This document shows, in pieces, positions 1 to 11,537 of a DNA stretch of 64,000 nucleotides. A model generated the notes under the pieces. It was not told the origin of the DNA. It was given only the letters and a program-made list of their open reading frames with translations, and ran no database searches. A program made the translations under genes and the position numbers. How positions within the stretch are numbered: position 1 is the first letter of the stretch; each line of letters opens with the position of its first letter. Where the stretch lies: NCBI GenBank assembly GCA_039090855.1, contig CM077025.1, forward strand, positions 93,476,489 through 93,540,488, read 5' to 3'. The stretch comes from Macrothele yani (taxonomy: Eukaryota > Arthropoda > Arachnida > Araneae > Macrothelidae).

Positions 1-1380
1 CCTCATGTACGAACTGTCAGCACGGGTCGCCGGCCGGTTAGACCTTTACAGCGCCCTCTAGCGGGGGCGGTGGAAACTTTTACATACTCCTAATACATTT
101 ACGTTCAATCGCTATGCCAATGATCCGAGAAAACACCTAGTGGGAACATCCTAATGGTGATCAAAATTTATTTCTACAGGATGATGAAATTCAGTTCTAC
201 AAAAAAAAAAGAGGCAAAAATGTTCGTAGGTAGGCAGTGTGATCCCAAATGGAGTGACAGAGGGTCTACTCGTTACCATCAGCACAGCATTTCACGGTAC
301 TGTACATGTGTCAACCGATGTAGTATTGATTTCTAGGATACAAAGACAGTTCCAAATTAATATAAAACCCAATCCCAAAAAACTGTTAAACTATTAAATT
401 TTGAGGTAGAGGGTTCTGTTAGTCCAAATTTATGATTCCTATCGCAAAATCGTTATTTATAACTACGTGGTTAAATATTTCTTGAAAAATCACTGAGTCT
501 TTGAGCGAAATTAATGATGGAAACAATTTATTTTTATATCATATGGTCACGTTTTCAACGTGAAAAATTTTCCCAGAAAGTAGATGAAATATTGAAGGTA
601 GTAATCAATGTGAACTGTCAGTATTGTTGAAGTAAAGCCGAGAGAAATATAACATATATTTATTTTTATCCACTAAAAATACTTTTGCCAGAATTAACCG
701 GTCAAATCAGGCATTGAAGAGCAGATGCACTTAGAAAAAGTTATTACTCAGGTTAATTACAGAGTCGACAGAGGCTTGAACGGATCATTAAGTTCAACGA
801 TCATTCGTATTCATTTGTCGTTACTGTCATTTCGGTTATAACATGAACTTTAGTTTTATCGGGAGGATGAGCGAGACTTTTTTCTCACGAAACGTGAGGA
901 AATGATAGTATGGGTCATTTATCGAAAAATCATTACACGCGCATATCGTAAAGTTAAATGTCATTTGAAATAGAAAATGTGTTTAGCTGGTAAGTGAAAT
1001 AAAAACTATTGCGTTTCAGTCAAAGAAAAAAATGATAAAATCAAGTGTTAACCAGATGTGAAATAATGGAAGTATAATGTTTAAGAAAATGCAATACAAT
1101 GTTTGCTCTTCTTTCTTTGTGAGATTTTGTTCTTAAAAAATTATTTATTTGTTCATTCATGAAGTTTGCATAGAGTTTACAGATTAAAAGCAATTTATCA
1201 CTCGACATCATATAAAGATACATCGAGTTAGTTTCGTATTAGGAATACATCCCGTTTTACGAATTTTGGAGCTATAACGAAGTACCACGTGATATCAACG
1301 TCACAAGCGTCTACTAAAAATCGTACACACCTATCCTTTGTACGTAATCAGTAAACGTTTGTCGGTAATGGGGAAACTTG
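1..1380. other. AT-rich intergenic stretch, nothing recognised
   Basis: Short open frames only, none with a recognisable motif. No tRNA-like boxes, tandem array or long inverted repeat was seen. Confidence 0.5.
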
Positions 1381-1419
1381 GTGACGCAAAGCCAATTTGA
1401 CTGCGGCCAAATAGCTATG

Positions 1420-3430
1420 GCCCGGAAGGCAGGTGCCAGAATTTCAGAGACAGCCACACTTGTTGGCTACTCCCGTACTACTGTATCAGATGTGTACCAG
1501 AACTGAATTAAGCATCCACAGACATTCAGTAGAAGGGCTCCTATTGGTCAGCCACGCACGGTTGATCATAGAGGTGAGCGCTGGGTGTCACGACTGGTAC
1601 AAGAGTCATAACAAAAGTTGCACACTTTAATCCAAAACTGAAGCGGATGATACAACCTGGAAAATGATTGCGTCATGTAAAGGTAAGACTCTCAGCAACG
1701 CAGTGGTGTCAGAACGACGCGCTATTATTTGTTGTGTGGACGTGGAAGGGTTTGGAAATAGAAGTGTGCAGCTCCTCAGGTCGAGTCTCATAGCGTTAGA
1801 ACAGCGCTTGTACGTGAAAATCGAAACTCTCCGTGGGAAAAACTCCGCACACTGCCTTGCAAGAAACTTGTGGGAAAGGAACTCTTGATCGAAACACAAT
1901 TTGGGCATCGCGCTTCTGGGAGGGCCGAAGTAGCATCGAAGATGATCACCACTCAGCCCGACCTCCAACGGCGACAGACAAAACATCTGTCACTATTGTT
2001 GCAACGCTTCTCGAAGAGAATTGCCGTTTGACAGTCTAGGAGATTGCAATCAGGCAAATTGGTCAAACAAATCTGCTCGCAGCATTTTGACCGACTCACT
2101 GGGAAAAAGAAAAGTCACCGCTCTCTGCTTGTCCTATCAACTCACCCCTGAGCAGAAGGCAGCCAGAGTGAGCATCTCACAGGATCACCTCCACAGGTTT
2201 GAAAGGGAGGGCAACACCTTCCTGAACAGAATTGTCTCAATTGAAGAAACTTGGACCCGTGATTTTGAGCCGGAACTGAAGTCACAGTCAGCGAAATGGA
2301 CGCGTTAAAGTTCCGCACGACCCTCAAAGTATCATCGGCAACATTCCAAAGTGGAGAAAGGATTATTTTTTCGTACGATGGCCAGGGTGTTGTGGTCGCT
2401 GATGGAGTGTTGTTAGGATAAAATGTCAAGGCACAATATTATCGTAACTTTCTGAGGACAAAGTTGAGACCGAAACGTATTCCAAATCGTTCCAGCGGTC
2501 TTGCTGCATGACAACGCATCGTGTCATGATGCAGCGTCGGTACGGGGACTTTTGTCGAAATATGGCTGGGAAAATTTATTTCACCCACCATACAGCCCTG
2601 ATCTCAGTCCACCCAACTTTGATCTTTTCCCAGAATTAAAAATTCGGCTCCGTGGCATCCGTTACGAATCGCTGGACCAACTGCCATTGGACGTGACCCG
2701 AACAAAAATGGCGTACTACGGGCCATCCAGAAGCTACCTCACTTCTGGTAAGCTGTCATTAGCAGCGGAAAGGAGTGCATTGAACTGATATAAGGTAAGT
2801 TTTCTCCATTACTTCACAAAAATGGACAATGTGCAGAACTTTTGTTAGGACTCCCCGTATCACAGCAACGACGTGCAACAGCCACCCAGCTTATCCACCA
2901 GTTCAACAGCTGCGCAGTTAGTTCGACGTCTTTCGACGTGCACCATAAGACGTTTCTCTGCTTGGGGTTCTATAACCAAAGAGGGTACCAATGATGACGC
3001 CTAGTAATCGCAAGCAACGCCTCGCATAGGTCAAGGAACGTCGACAATGGAACCTCAACAGATGGAAGAAGGTCGTCTGGAGTGATGAGTCCCGTTTCCT
3101 GCTGCACCATGGTGATGGGCGGGTACGCACATGGCTTAAACAGCATGAAGCCCTATCCCTTGGTTGCACAGTTGGAGTTCAACAGGAAGTGAAGGTCATG
3201 ATCTGGTCCAGGGAGCTTTTCTTTATCATCCAACAAGCACTGAATGGTAGACGCTACAGCGACTTGTTAGCCGACTATCTCCATCCATATCTGCAGGAGG
3301 TTCACCAGATCCCCAGTGCCATCTTTTAACAAGACAACGCACCATATCATCGGCCTCGTATTACTGTTGAAAGGATAGAGAAGCACGACAACAAATTCGT
3401 TTGTCCATACGCATGGAGAATGCTCGACAC
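1420..3430 (+). pseudogene. Tc1-like transposase remnant split by a mariner
   Basis: This is a broken transposase of the Tc1 (DD34E) group, which cuts and pastes DNA at TA sites. The N-terminal helix-turn-helix reads ISETATLVGYSRTTVSDVYQ from an ATG at 1420. Reading stops once (TGA after QN near 1537), continues in the same frame to TA 1598-1599, and resumes after TA 2858-2859 as SQQRRATATQLIHQF without a frame change. That shows the mariner at 1600-2857 entered an existing gene. Downstream, the first catalytic region WSDESRFLLHH lies near 3080 and the second (QDNAPYH) near 3330, preceded by a TAA. The third catalytic residue and the right terminal repeat are missing, so the element is truncated near 3430. 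Confidence 0.82.
1600..2857 (+). mobile_element. mariner-like element, copy 1, nested in Tc1-like
   Basis: A DNA transposon of about 1.26 kb flanked by duplicated TA (1598-1599 and 2858-2859). Its ends are imperfect inverted repeats sharing TAACAAAAGTT and TGCACA. The plus-strand transposase is fragmented. Recognisable pieces are SILTDSLGKRKV near 2075, LTPEQKAARVSISQDHL near 2140, the first catalytic region (IEET, with E where mariners have D) near 2240, LLHDNASCHDAASV near 2505 and SPPNFDLFPELK near 2610, where the third Asp is Asn. With two catalytic positions altered and several frame breaks it is inactive. A sister copy lies at 49205-50751. Confidence 0.85.
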
Positions 3431-3547
3431 TTTGTACAATTTGTCCCTAGGTATCTGCGAGCGGCGATTTCACCAAGGCGTTATTAGGTAGGTGTTCCTA
3501 ATGTAAAGAGGAACATAGTGTACATAAATATACAGGTTATTGTTAGA

Positions 3548-3911
3548 GAATATTCAAGCAAAGCAAACTGAATTTGCTTGTGCCACTTACATGGGCATCC
3601 ATGTAACACATCTCAGAAAACTTGAAAATTTCATCGTCCTGGAGCGGAAAATCTCCATGTGTTATGAAAAATATTTATTCCTTCATTGATTTATTTGTAG
3701 TACTGGTGACCTTCGACCTACATATGTACGGATGGGAATTGGGCCAAAACGCTATGAGGAAGCACGGATGCTCCGACTAGTGAAAATCTGAGGACTTTCA
3801 GATTCCAATGTCTCAGTTGCTTGGAACTTCACTCTCCTGGTTTTCTGAGAAGTGTTACATAGATGAGCAGTAAGTGCTACAAGCAAATTCTGTTTGCTTT
3901 GCTTGAATATT
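3548..3911. repeat. foldback (inverted-repeat) element, about 364 bp
   Basis: The first and last roughly 82 bases are inverted copies of each other with a few mismatches. The outer part begins GAATATTCAAGCAAAGC on the left and its complement closes the right end. The segment 3616-3650 also resembles part of the arms of the tRNA-containing foldback family at 4205-4706 and 46678-47147 (shared core CTTGAAAATTTCATCGTCCT). No coding capacity, so it would depend on a transposase supplied elsewhere. Confidence 0.72.
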
Positions 3912-4204
3912 CAGTGAAATCTCCATGTAACGTATTATGAAGAATATTTCTTCCTTTATTGTTATTATTAGAAATGAAGAAATTTGGTGCTGTAGTTGAA
4001 GTTAAATGACAACTACGGTCTTACCACGATCTTGAGGTATAAAATATTTAATATAAAAAACTAGTTAAAATCAGATACAGATTAAAAGTACACAAGACCT
4101 TTGAGGTTCGCAGCGGATCCTTCCTCAGATGTGATTTAGTATCATGGGAATGGTGTGGTTAAAATACATCATGAATGGAATACGAGATTACACCATACAA
4201 CAGA

Positions 4205-4706
4205 AATTTCGAAGATAACAATCCGTTTTTTTTTTTGGTGTAAATACAACAACGATGGGCCGCCCCGTAGGCGCAGTGGTCTAAGCGATGGCCTCTGATC
4301 GTTCGTCCGTAAGGGGTCCGGGTTCGAATCCCGGTGAGGCATGGATGTTGTGTTTGTCTTACGGCACTGGCTCTTTCCCTTCCCTGGAACCAGTGACCCT
4401 AAAAGACGGGCGACTGCTTATAGCCCATTGAGTTGCTCACGGTGGTCGTTAAACCTCCAATAAAAAAAATAACAACGATGGTAAGTCAGATAACATCAGA
4501 AAACTAGAAATTGTCGTCGTTCTGGAGCAGGAATCGAACCCGCGTCTCCTAGATTGCATGAAGCCCTATCTCCTGGCGCTATCTGGGAGATGCGGTTTCG
4601 ATTCCCGTTCCCGGACTACAAAATTTTGAAGTTTTCGGATGTTATCTGACTTACCATCCTTGTCATATTTACACCAATAAACGGATTGTCATCTTCAAAA
4701 TTTGTG
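4205..4706. repeat. foldback element with tRNA-like arms, interrupted by a SINE
   Basis: The left arm (4205-4258 continuing at 4482-4571) and right arm (about 4585-4706) are inverted copies: a terminal AAATTTTGAAGATGACAATCC-type motif, then TAAGTCAGATAACATC, then a tRNA-like piece with GAATCGAACCCGCG on the left and its complement on the right. A SINE sits in the left arm. A cleaner relative is at 46678-47147, which supports a dispersed family. Confidence 0.7.
4259..4470 (+). mobile_element. tRNA-derived SINE, family 1
   Basis: The head carries RNA polymerase III boxes: A-box-like region GGCGCAGTGGTCTAAG and B box GGTTCGAATCC. The body ends GGTGGTCGTTAAACCTCCAA followed by an A-rich tail. 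It is flanked by an exact 11-bp duplication, AACAACGATGG (4248-4258 and 4471-4481), so this is a retroposed copy. The same consensus recurs more than ten times in the window. Confidence 0.92.
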
Positions 4707-5058
4707 GTTAAATATACTGGGTACGGATATGACGCGTGCATGCGTAATACAGACATGCGCATATAGGGGATATTATAATGAGGTAACAAACACAAACGTA
4801 CACAATAGTCTTTAAGTCAATTATTGATGAGTGTTTTTGAAGAGCTGTTTCCAGGGGTTTGGAATAATGCGAGGAAGGTCGTCATTACAGCATAATGGTT
4901 GGTGATGAAAAATTTTCAATCTTTCCGTAAATAATTTTAAATAAATTTTGCAACATAGGAGTGGTTAATATAGTTGTCTCATCCCATTGAGGTTGATGTG
5001 CCCCTTCATGAACTAGGCGCGATAGGGCCGTGGAAGTAGATCTACTTTTACTATTATA

Positions 5059-6595
5059 CACTATCTACCAACAAATAATTGGACACCTGTGATAGCAAAG
5101 TAAAACGATGTTTATTCACCTTCAATAGTTGGTGGAGCCTCCACGAGCGGCAATTACAGCTGCTACCCTCCGGGGCATACTCTAAATCAGCCCTTGTACG
5201 ACGGCTAGCGGTATTTTCTTCCACTCGGCTTGGAGAAGACAGGTCAGTTCCTTCACCAATTTCGGACGGTGGTGGCACCCCTTAGTCGACGCTCCAACTC
5301 GTCCCAGAGGTGCTCGATAGGGTTACGGTTCAGACTCTGCGCAGGCCATTCCATTCGATTAACCCCATTGTCACCATACCAAGCATTGATGGACCTCACA
5401 ACATGACAAGTGGCATTGTAATCCTGAAAGTAACATGGGTCCACCCCGTAAAACTGCCACAACGTAGGAAGCGCATGGTCATCCAAAATGGTGCAGCAGG
5501 TCTCGGCGCTGAGTCTACCAGGAATTGCGACCAAGGGTTGCGTGCCATACTAGGAGAAACACCCCCATAGCATAATTCCACGGCCGCCGAACTTCACAGT
5601 TGGCACAATACATTCCGGCAGGAGACGTTCTCCAGGCAGACGCCAAACCCAGACCCTGCTATCTGAACGGTAGAGGGTAAACCTTGATTCGTCGCTCCAG
5701 AGAACCTGTTTCCACTGTTCAACGGTCCACTGTCGACGTTCTTTGCACCACGTTAGCCCAGCAGCGCTATTGGACTTGGTGATCAAAGGCTTGTAGGCGG
5801 CAGCACGTCCATGATAACCAAGCAGATGGGCTTCCTTACGGATGGTATTCATCAAAAGAACACTCCCGGATGCCTGTTGAAACTCCTCGCGGATGTGGCC
5901 ATCGATTTAGTGCGGTTCTTCGGAATTTCTCTGGCCAGCACCCGTCAGTCTCTAACTCCCAGTTTTGTGAGTCTGCCGGGTCGGGGCACATTCCGACATT
6001 TTTGTGATCATCGTTTTCGTTATTTTCATTCTCATTTGTTGGACGTCGGAGCAGCTACGCTGCAGACTCTCATAGGTGAGGACTGTGACCTGACCGCAGT
6101 GTTCTCTTTTTTTAAGAAAATTGACTTTTTTAACCTCATCTAGTTTTTACCGTATTCATTTCCATCTTTCACTTTTACCGCTTCATCCTGTTTTTAACCT
6201 TGTGTACGTGTTTTATTGATTTTGTTCCTATTTGATGTCTTTTGTTTGGCGCTCTTTGGCCAACCATGGCCCTTGCGCCATTAAAATCTACTTACCAACC
6301 AACCAACCACATTCCGACAGTCACCTCTGATCTTCCATTTGCCAATCACGTATGCTACTGTCGATTTTGGGTACTTCAACTCGCTGGATACGTCACGTAT
6401 TGATCGGCCGTTTCTGTGATACCCGACGATTACACCTTTTCGAAATCAGAGAGCTCCGAACTGCGTGGCATCTTGCATGCGACTTTTTGCATTGTTGCTT
6501 CCCACACAATATTTAACGGCGGCGGCCGTGACGTGTATCTGGACCGCAGATATCGTCGATTGCAGGGGTGTCCAATTACCTGTTGGTTGATAGTG
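5059..6595 (-). mobile_element. Tc1-like element, family A, copy 1
   Basis: Terminal repeats start CACTATCTACCAACA on the left and are mirrored on the right (ending GTTGGTTGATAGTG), with TA on each side. The minus-strand transposase is recognisable in pieces: N-terminal region near 6430-6595, the stretch with LWSDESRFTLYRSDSRVWVW (first catalytic Asp) within 5550-5855, and a C-terminal part within 5253-5534 with SLNRNPIEHLWDELE (catalytic Glu). The second catalytic region reads QDYNATCH, with Tyr between the Asp and Asn. Frameshifts separate the pieces. A 309-bp retro-insert lies at 5999-6307; without it the element is about 1216 bp, matching copy 2 at 37932-39149. Confidence 0.88.
5999..6307 (+). 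mobile_element. short retro-insert with CCAA-repeat tail
   Basis: About 309 bp flanked by the 12-bp direct repeat CACATTCCGACA (5987-5998 and 6308-6319), the mark of target-primed insertion. The right end is a run of CCAA repeats after GCGCCATTAAAATC. No pol III boxes or open frame of note. It could be a 5'-truncated LINE 3' end or a SINE of another family; the sequence does not decide. Confidence 0.7.
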
Positions 6596-6597
6596 TA

Positions 6598-8482
6598 TTT
6601 ATTCTCCGATAAGTTAACCTCCAAATTACGGGTGGTCGATCAGATACATAGCCGGTCTCCCAGTTCTGGTTTCAAGGCTTTCAACGGGACTGCATAAATA
6701 ACTTGTCGATCCTAAGCCTGGATCAAGTCTCTGTCGTTCTTCATTCTTGTCCAAATGTTATCAGTCTCAACCCCAAAGTTTATGCCATAGGATTTACAGA
6801 TGTTTTTAAGAATTTTGGTTATGGTTCGGACATAGGCTCAGGATCCAACAAATTTGCTTGATCTAGGGTCTCTAACTAAGGTAAAATGAGTTTTTTTCCA
6901 GAAAGTTTTGGAAAAGACTGCTTTATAAGTGACTGGGAATAGCCAAATGTAGCAGCGAAGTCCTTGATTCTTGCAATCACCTTCTCGCGCAACTGAGATG
7001 TTGATGAATATGAAATGTTATTTATTGAATTAGATTATGAAAAAATGAATTCTGTAAAACTAAAAAATATAGACATTCAACAGCTTAGAGGTCATTCATT
7101 GGAATATCGTTACACGCGGATATAGCGCGTGTAACGATATTGCCATTTCGAAAAGAAGACAATACCATTTCAAATAGAAGAAAGTCTTAGGTTGTGCGGA
7201 AATAAAAAACAATTCGTTTCATTTCATGGAATTTATAAAACCGAGAGCGAAACAGATGTAACATAATGAAAGTAAAATGTTAAAGAAAATGCGGTGCAAT
7301 AATTGCGAATATTATTACTTTAAGAAATTCACTCTTAATAAAATTTATTAATTTATTAATTCATGAAGACCATTTAATTTCAAAAATCCTACAGCATGGA
7401 AAATTGGAAAGGAATGCAGATTATTATTGAGTTCGACGATATTAAAAATGTAGAAACTGGAATTTTCTGTTTTTAAAGCGTACTAATGAAAACGCATGAA
7501 ATTAAATTCAAGAGAACGGCGCCTTTTATTTATATTAATAACATTTCTTACCCTTTACATTTCTTCTTTTCAGTTAATTTAAAAAAGGTAGGACGAAAAA
7601 GGTATTTTTTCTTTTAAACACGCTTTTCTCAATTGGTTTCATAGCTTTTGTAGTTTACTTCCTTATTCACAAAAGTATTTATAGAAGCATAAACTGTTTC
7701 ATTTCTTTAATCTTTATCAAATGTAATTAAGAATTTAAAATTATTTACTCTTTAATGTTTATAGTATTTCATCAAACAAAAAGAAAATTATATTGAATAT
7801 TCAACGAAGTTAGAAAGAAATTGTGTTTATCTATATAGTTTTTAACTAAAGATCCCGCTGATATAACTGAATAAATGGAATACTTATAAAGTAAAATAGC
7901 TCTTCCTGTTTTCTTTAAAGTAAACCAAAATGAACAAGTGCGTAAAAATGAAACGCCTTAGGGAATTTCAAAGATATTATTCTTCGCATCTTAAAATCAT
8001 TGGTTACAGCGTGAAATATATAGAGCTAAAACATTACGAGATAAAACACCAAGCTTTTAAATATAGTGTCAAAGTTATATGAACCAGTTATTTGCTTAAG
8101 TAATATGTGTCGGCGTGGTAGTTAAATATCCAGTACATTATTGAAGAACGACTTTAATAACGTACTGGATATTTAACTACATTTAACTCGGATATTTAAC
8201 TCAGTGGCAATATGTAGATCTGTACGGTTATTGATTGCAAAGTTATGGTTGTCGATCTGTCGTTATCGGCTATGCGCTGCCGTCCCATTTATAGAGTAGT
8301 ATTTCATATTTGCCTTAGACAGTATTAATTCCTCTCAGGATTGTTCATATACGTAAAAGCCAGGAAGTCCGTCGTTTGAGTCAGCAATTTTTGCCTCTCA
8401 GTAGCCGCGTATTTGGCCAATAATGCCTCCATTTTTGCTATATGTTAAACCATGGTACAGTAAGACACGAAAAATATTAATT
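6598..8482. other. AT-rich stretch with two perfect hairpins
   Basis: No gene recognised. Hairpin 1 at 7103-7141 has a perfect 15-bp stem (AATATCGTTACACGC and its complement). Hairpin 2 at 8118-8180 has a perfect 19-bp stem, GTAGTTAAATATCCAGTAC. These may be remnants of short inverted-repeat elements. Confidence 0.55.
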
Positions 8483-8657
8483 ACAAGGTGTTCATAAATT
8501 CGTGCGATAAACAAAGAGAGATGATAGTACACATGAAGAAGAATAACTTTTGCAATGGAACGTAGGGTGGCACTCCGCTCCTAGTGCCAGAAAAGGGTTT
8601 AAGTTGCATGTCCACGTTGATCCTCAAACAGCGGAAAAAAACACAACTTTACCTGAA

Positions 8658-8849
8658 TTATGAGTTGCACACTTGTGTTGGTGAACGCAGAGGCAGAGCA
8701 AGACTCAAAGGGTGTCGCCGGAGGGCGTCGCTGAACAGCCCACACCGACGGATGAAGGACTGTCGCACTCTCTCGTAGACTCCCGGTGCGGTTTTGATCC
8801 GGTCCGCAGCGACAACGATCCCCGCGACGAGATCTTCCGGTGACTCCAC
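8658..8849 (-). pseudogene. C-terminal part of DUF4817-type transposase
   Basis: A 63-codon frame matching the end of the protein encoded by the same element, with SPEDLVAGIVVAADRI and ERVRQSFIRRCGLF. It lies 0.15-0.35 kb inside the left inverted repeat, as expected for a transposase terminus. The frame between this and 9155 is broken. Confidence 0.75.
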
Positions 8850-9242
8850 CGGAGTCTTGTTTGTGCAGCAGTGTTTTCAGATGTCTCCAGAAGAAGACGC
8901 CCAGTCGATTCAGATCCTCAGAGCGTAGAGACCAAGCTAAAGGTCCGCCCTGTTCGATTCACCTGCCCGGACACGTTGCTTTCAGGAAGTCCCGGACCAC
9001 GGAGGGAAAATATGCAGGGGGCCATCTTACATGAACCACATGTCTCTCCTAGCATTGCGAGAAACACTCTGTAGCAAACTGGAAAGCACTTGTCCCAGGA
9101 ACACACGGTACATCGGTCAGACGTTGTGGCAAGATGTATGGTCCCCCCCCCCAGTCAATCACCAAGGATACCTGCCCAGATGTTCACGGCAAACCTTTTC
9201 TGGTGGTGGTGAGTGGCGTGCAGATCATAATTTGCCCAAATA

Positions 9243-10670
9243 CACTGGCGGAAAGTGAAAAAAGAACACCAAGAAGGAATTAGCGGACGATCATGAAATT
9301 TACATATATTAATGGGGTTGAGTTTACGTAGGTGTGATGTTAATTTCGGGACCAACCTGTAAGCGCTTACGCCACAGCACGGCATAGTATGCAAATTATC
9401 GTCGGTGGTATTCAAGGAGTACGGCGAAGTGAATGTAATCAGTCGTCGGCGTACGGACACGTTCGAAGACCCTGAAGAAGCTGCAATGCCTGGACTTGGA
9501 AGAAGTGTACGATTTCAGCAGTTATCGGACTTTGAGCGAGGTCGTCTAGTCGGACTTCGCGAGGCCGGGTGGTCGTATCGTCGTATTGCGGAGCGAATTG
9601 GACGGAAACTATCGGTGGTGGTACGATGGTGGCGTAGATTGTCCGAGTAACATTCCCACACGAGAAGACGTGGAACCGGGAGTCACAGACGGACTGATGA
9701 GCGGACCGATCGACGCATAAGAAGAGCGGCGTGGTCAAGCAGAACATCCACTGCGACGCAAATCCGAGCTGCCGTTGCACCTGAGGTGACTGTGTGAGCA
9801 ATCCGCAACCGTGTACTGGATGCAGGACTACGTGCACGTGTGCCTCTGGCATGTGTACCTCGGACTCCAACTCACCGTCAGGAACAGTTGCAGTGGTGTC
9901 GCCAACGTCTGCACTGGAGAACGCAATGCCAATCTGTCTTGTTCAGCGATGAAAGCAGATTCTTCTTGGGAGCCTCCTATGGCCGTATGCGTGTTTGCAG
10001 ACGCACAGTGGAGCGTCTCCACCCTTCTTAAATCCGCCAGCGACACACAGGGACTACACCTGGTCTCCTGGTGTGGGGAGCGATCAGCTATCACTCCCGT
10101 ACATAACTAGTGTTTCTGCCGGGTACGTTAAACAACACCTCCTACATCAACAACATCATTCAGCCCGTTGTTGTGCCATTTCTATGGTCGGTCCTGCGTG
10201 GTGTTTTCCAGCAAGATAACTCACGACCACACACAGCACGTGCAACGCAACATGCACTTCAGGGTGTGAGACAACTTCCATGTCCTGCACGTTCACCGGA
10301 TTTGTCCCCCATTGAGCACGTCTGGGATTTTATGGGACAAGAAATTTTCCGGTCTCCACGGCCCAGACACGACCATCCCCGATTTACGTGTCCAGGTTGA
10401 GGATGCTTGGAACTCAATACCCCAAAGTTACATCTGTACGACAGACTCCATTCCAGAATTGCACAGTGTGACGCACTTCATGGCGGTTCAATCTCGTACT
10501 AACCATGTTACATGGGAATGTTATTTTCCAGTTTACCAGCAAATACAGCTGTATTTTGCCATAATGTTTTGATCACGTTATCCTCTGTATTCCGTTATTA
10601 TGCTGCTGTATAAATTTTGTTTGTATGAGACGTCTCCTTCTTGGTGTTCTTTTTTCACTTTTCGCCAGTG
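9243..10670 (+). mobile_element. full-length Tc1-like element, family B
   Basis: A 1428-bp element with 36-bp inverted ends differing at one base (CACTGGCGGAAAGTGAAAAA on the left) and TA on both sides (9241-9242 and 10671-10672). The plus-strand transposase is in several frames. A helix-turn-helix (LSDFERGRLVGLREAGWSYR) lies near 9515-9650, the first catalytic region VLFSDESRFFLG near 9940, FQQDNSRPHTARA near 10210 and SPDLSPIEHVWD near 10300. The second Asp and the Glu are separated by 32 residues, not the usual 34, probably a small deletion. Inserted into the DUF4817 element in the opposite orientation. Confidence 0.9.
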
Positions 10671-10833
10671 TATGCTGGTTCTGGCTGTTGAAAATGCCCT
10701 CCCGCGTAAAAATCGCCTCATCACTAAATAACACGAAGGCGGAAAAGTGTATTAGCCCCGTTCATCTGGAGCAGCCACCTGACGAACTCCACCCGCCAGA
10801 GATTGTCATCTCCGGCCAAAGCCTGGACGTACT

Positions 10834-11271
10834 TCACGTGGAAGGGATACATCTGTTGCTCATGTGCAGAACTTTACGCACCGCACTGTGAAGAAAACCC
10901 ATTTCCGCTGCCACTGTTCGCGTACCTGTGGACTGGGCTGCTGCAAATCGTTGCAAGACGCACACTTCCATTTCCGGTGTCCGCACAGACCGCTGACGCC
11001 CAGCCTCATACCTGGAGATCGTGAACGAGTCACTCGTACGCAGGCGTCGATCAACTCTGGCGAGTGCCGCATGGTGAGGTTTACGATGATTCGGAAATAC
11101 CTCACGGTACATCCTAGCTGCCGCACGTTCATTGCCTTGTGCTCGCCCATACATCAGATGCATATCAACCAATTCTTCGTATGAGTAGTCCCCCGGCAGT
11201 TTTATGCCGCTACGTGTTAACTCTGTAATGTCGACGAATCCGTTCCCATGAACTCGTTGGGAATACCCCAA
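10834..11271 (-). pseudogene. N-terminal part of DUF4817-type transposase
   Basis: An open frame of 145 codons. Residues from about 27 carry the YSYEELVDMHLMYGRAQGN motif, followed by AAARMYREVFPNHRKPHHAA, both typical of the family's first helix-turn-helix. A second region, EVCVLQRFAAAQSTGTRTVA, precedes a probable second helix. Reading continues past the frame's end toward the Tc1 insertion (TREGIFNSQNQH) and resumes beyond it (DLHATHHHQKRFAVNIWAGI, near 9240-9155), so one gene was split. What the family does biochemically beyond transposition is not known to me. Confidence 0.78.
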
Positions 11272-11471
11272 TGCATGCTGGTCGTGAGTCGTGACGCTCG
11301 TTCCGTCAAGCGCAGTCAGCCCGTATACATCGGGAGTCTACAAGAGAGTGCAACAGTCCTTCATCCGTGGGTGTGGGCTGTGCAACGACGCATTCGCGCA
11401 CCACTTCGAGTCCCTCCTTTGTTCTGTCTCTACTTTCACCAACGCAAGTGTGCAACCCATAATTTAGATAG

Positions 11472-11537
11472 AGTAAGTTGTGTGTTTTTCCACTGCTAGA
11501 GGATCAACTTTGGCAGTGGAAAAACACACAACTTACT
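11472..11537. repeat. perfect 25-bp inverted repeat (hairpin)
   Basis: Arms 11472-11496 and 11513-11537 are exact complements (AGTAAGTTGTGTGTTTTTCC and onward) with a 16-base loop, inside the right end of the DUF4817 element. Part of the arm repeats a third time at about 11539-11556. Confidence 0.85.
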
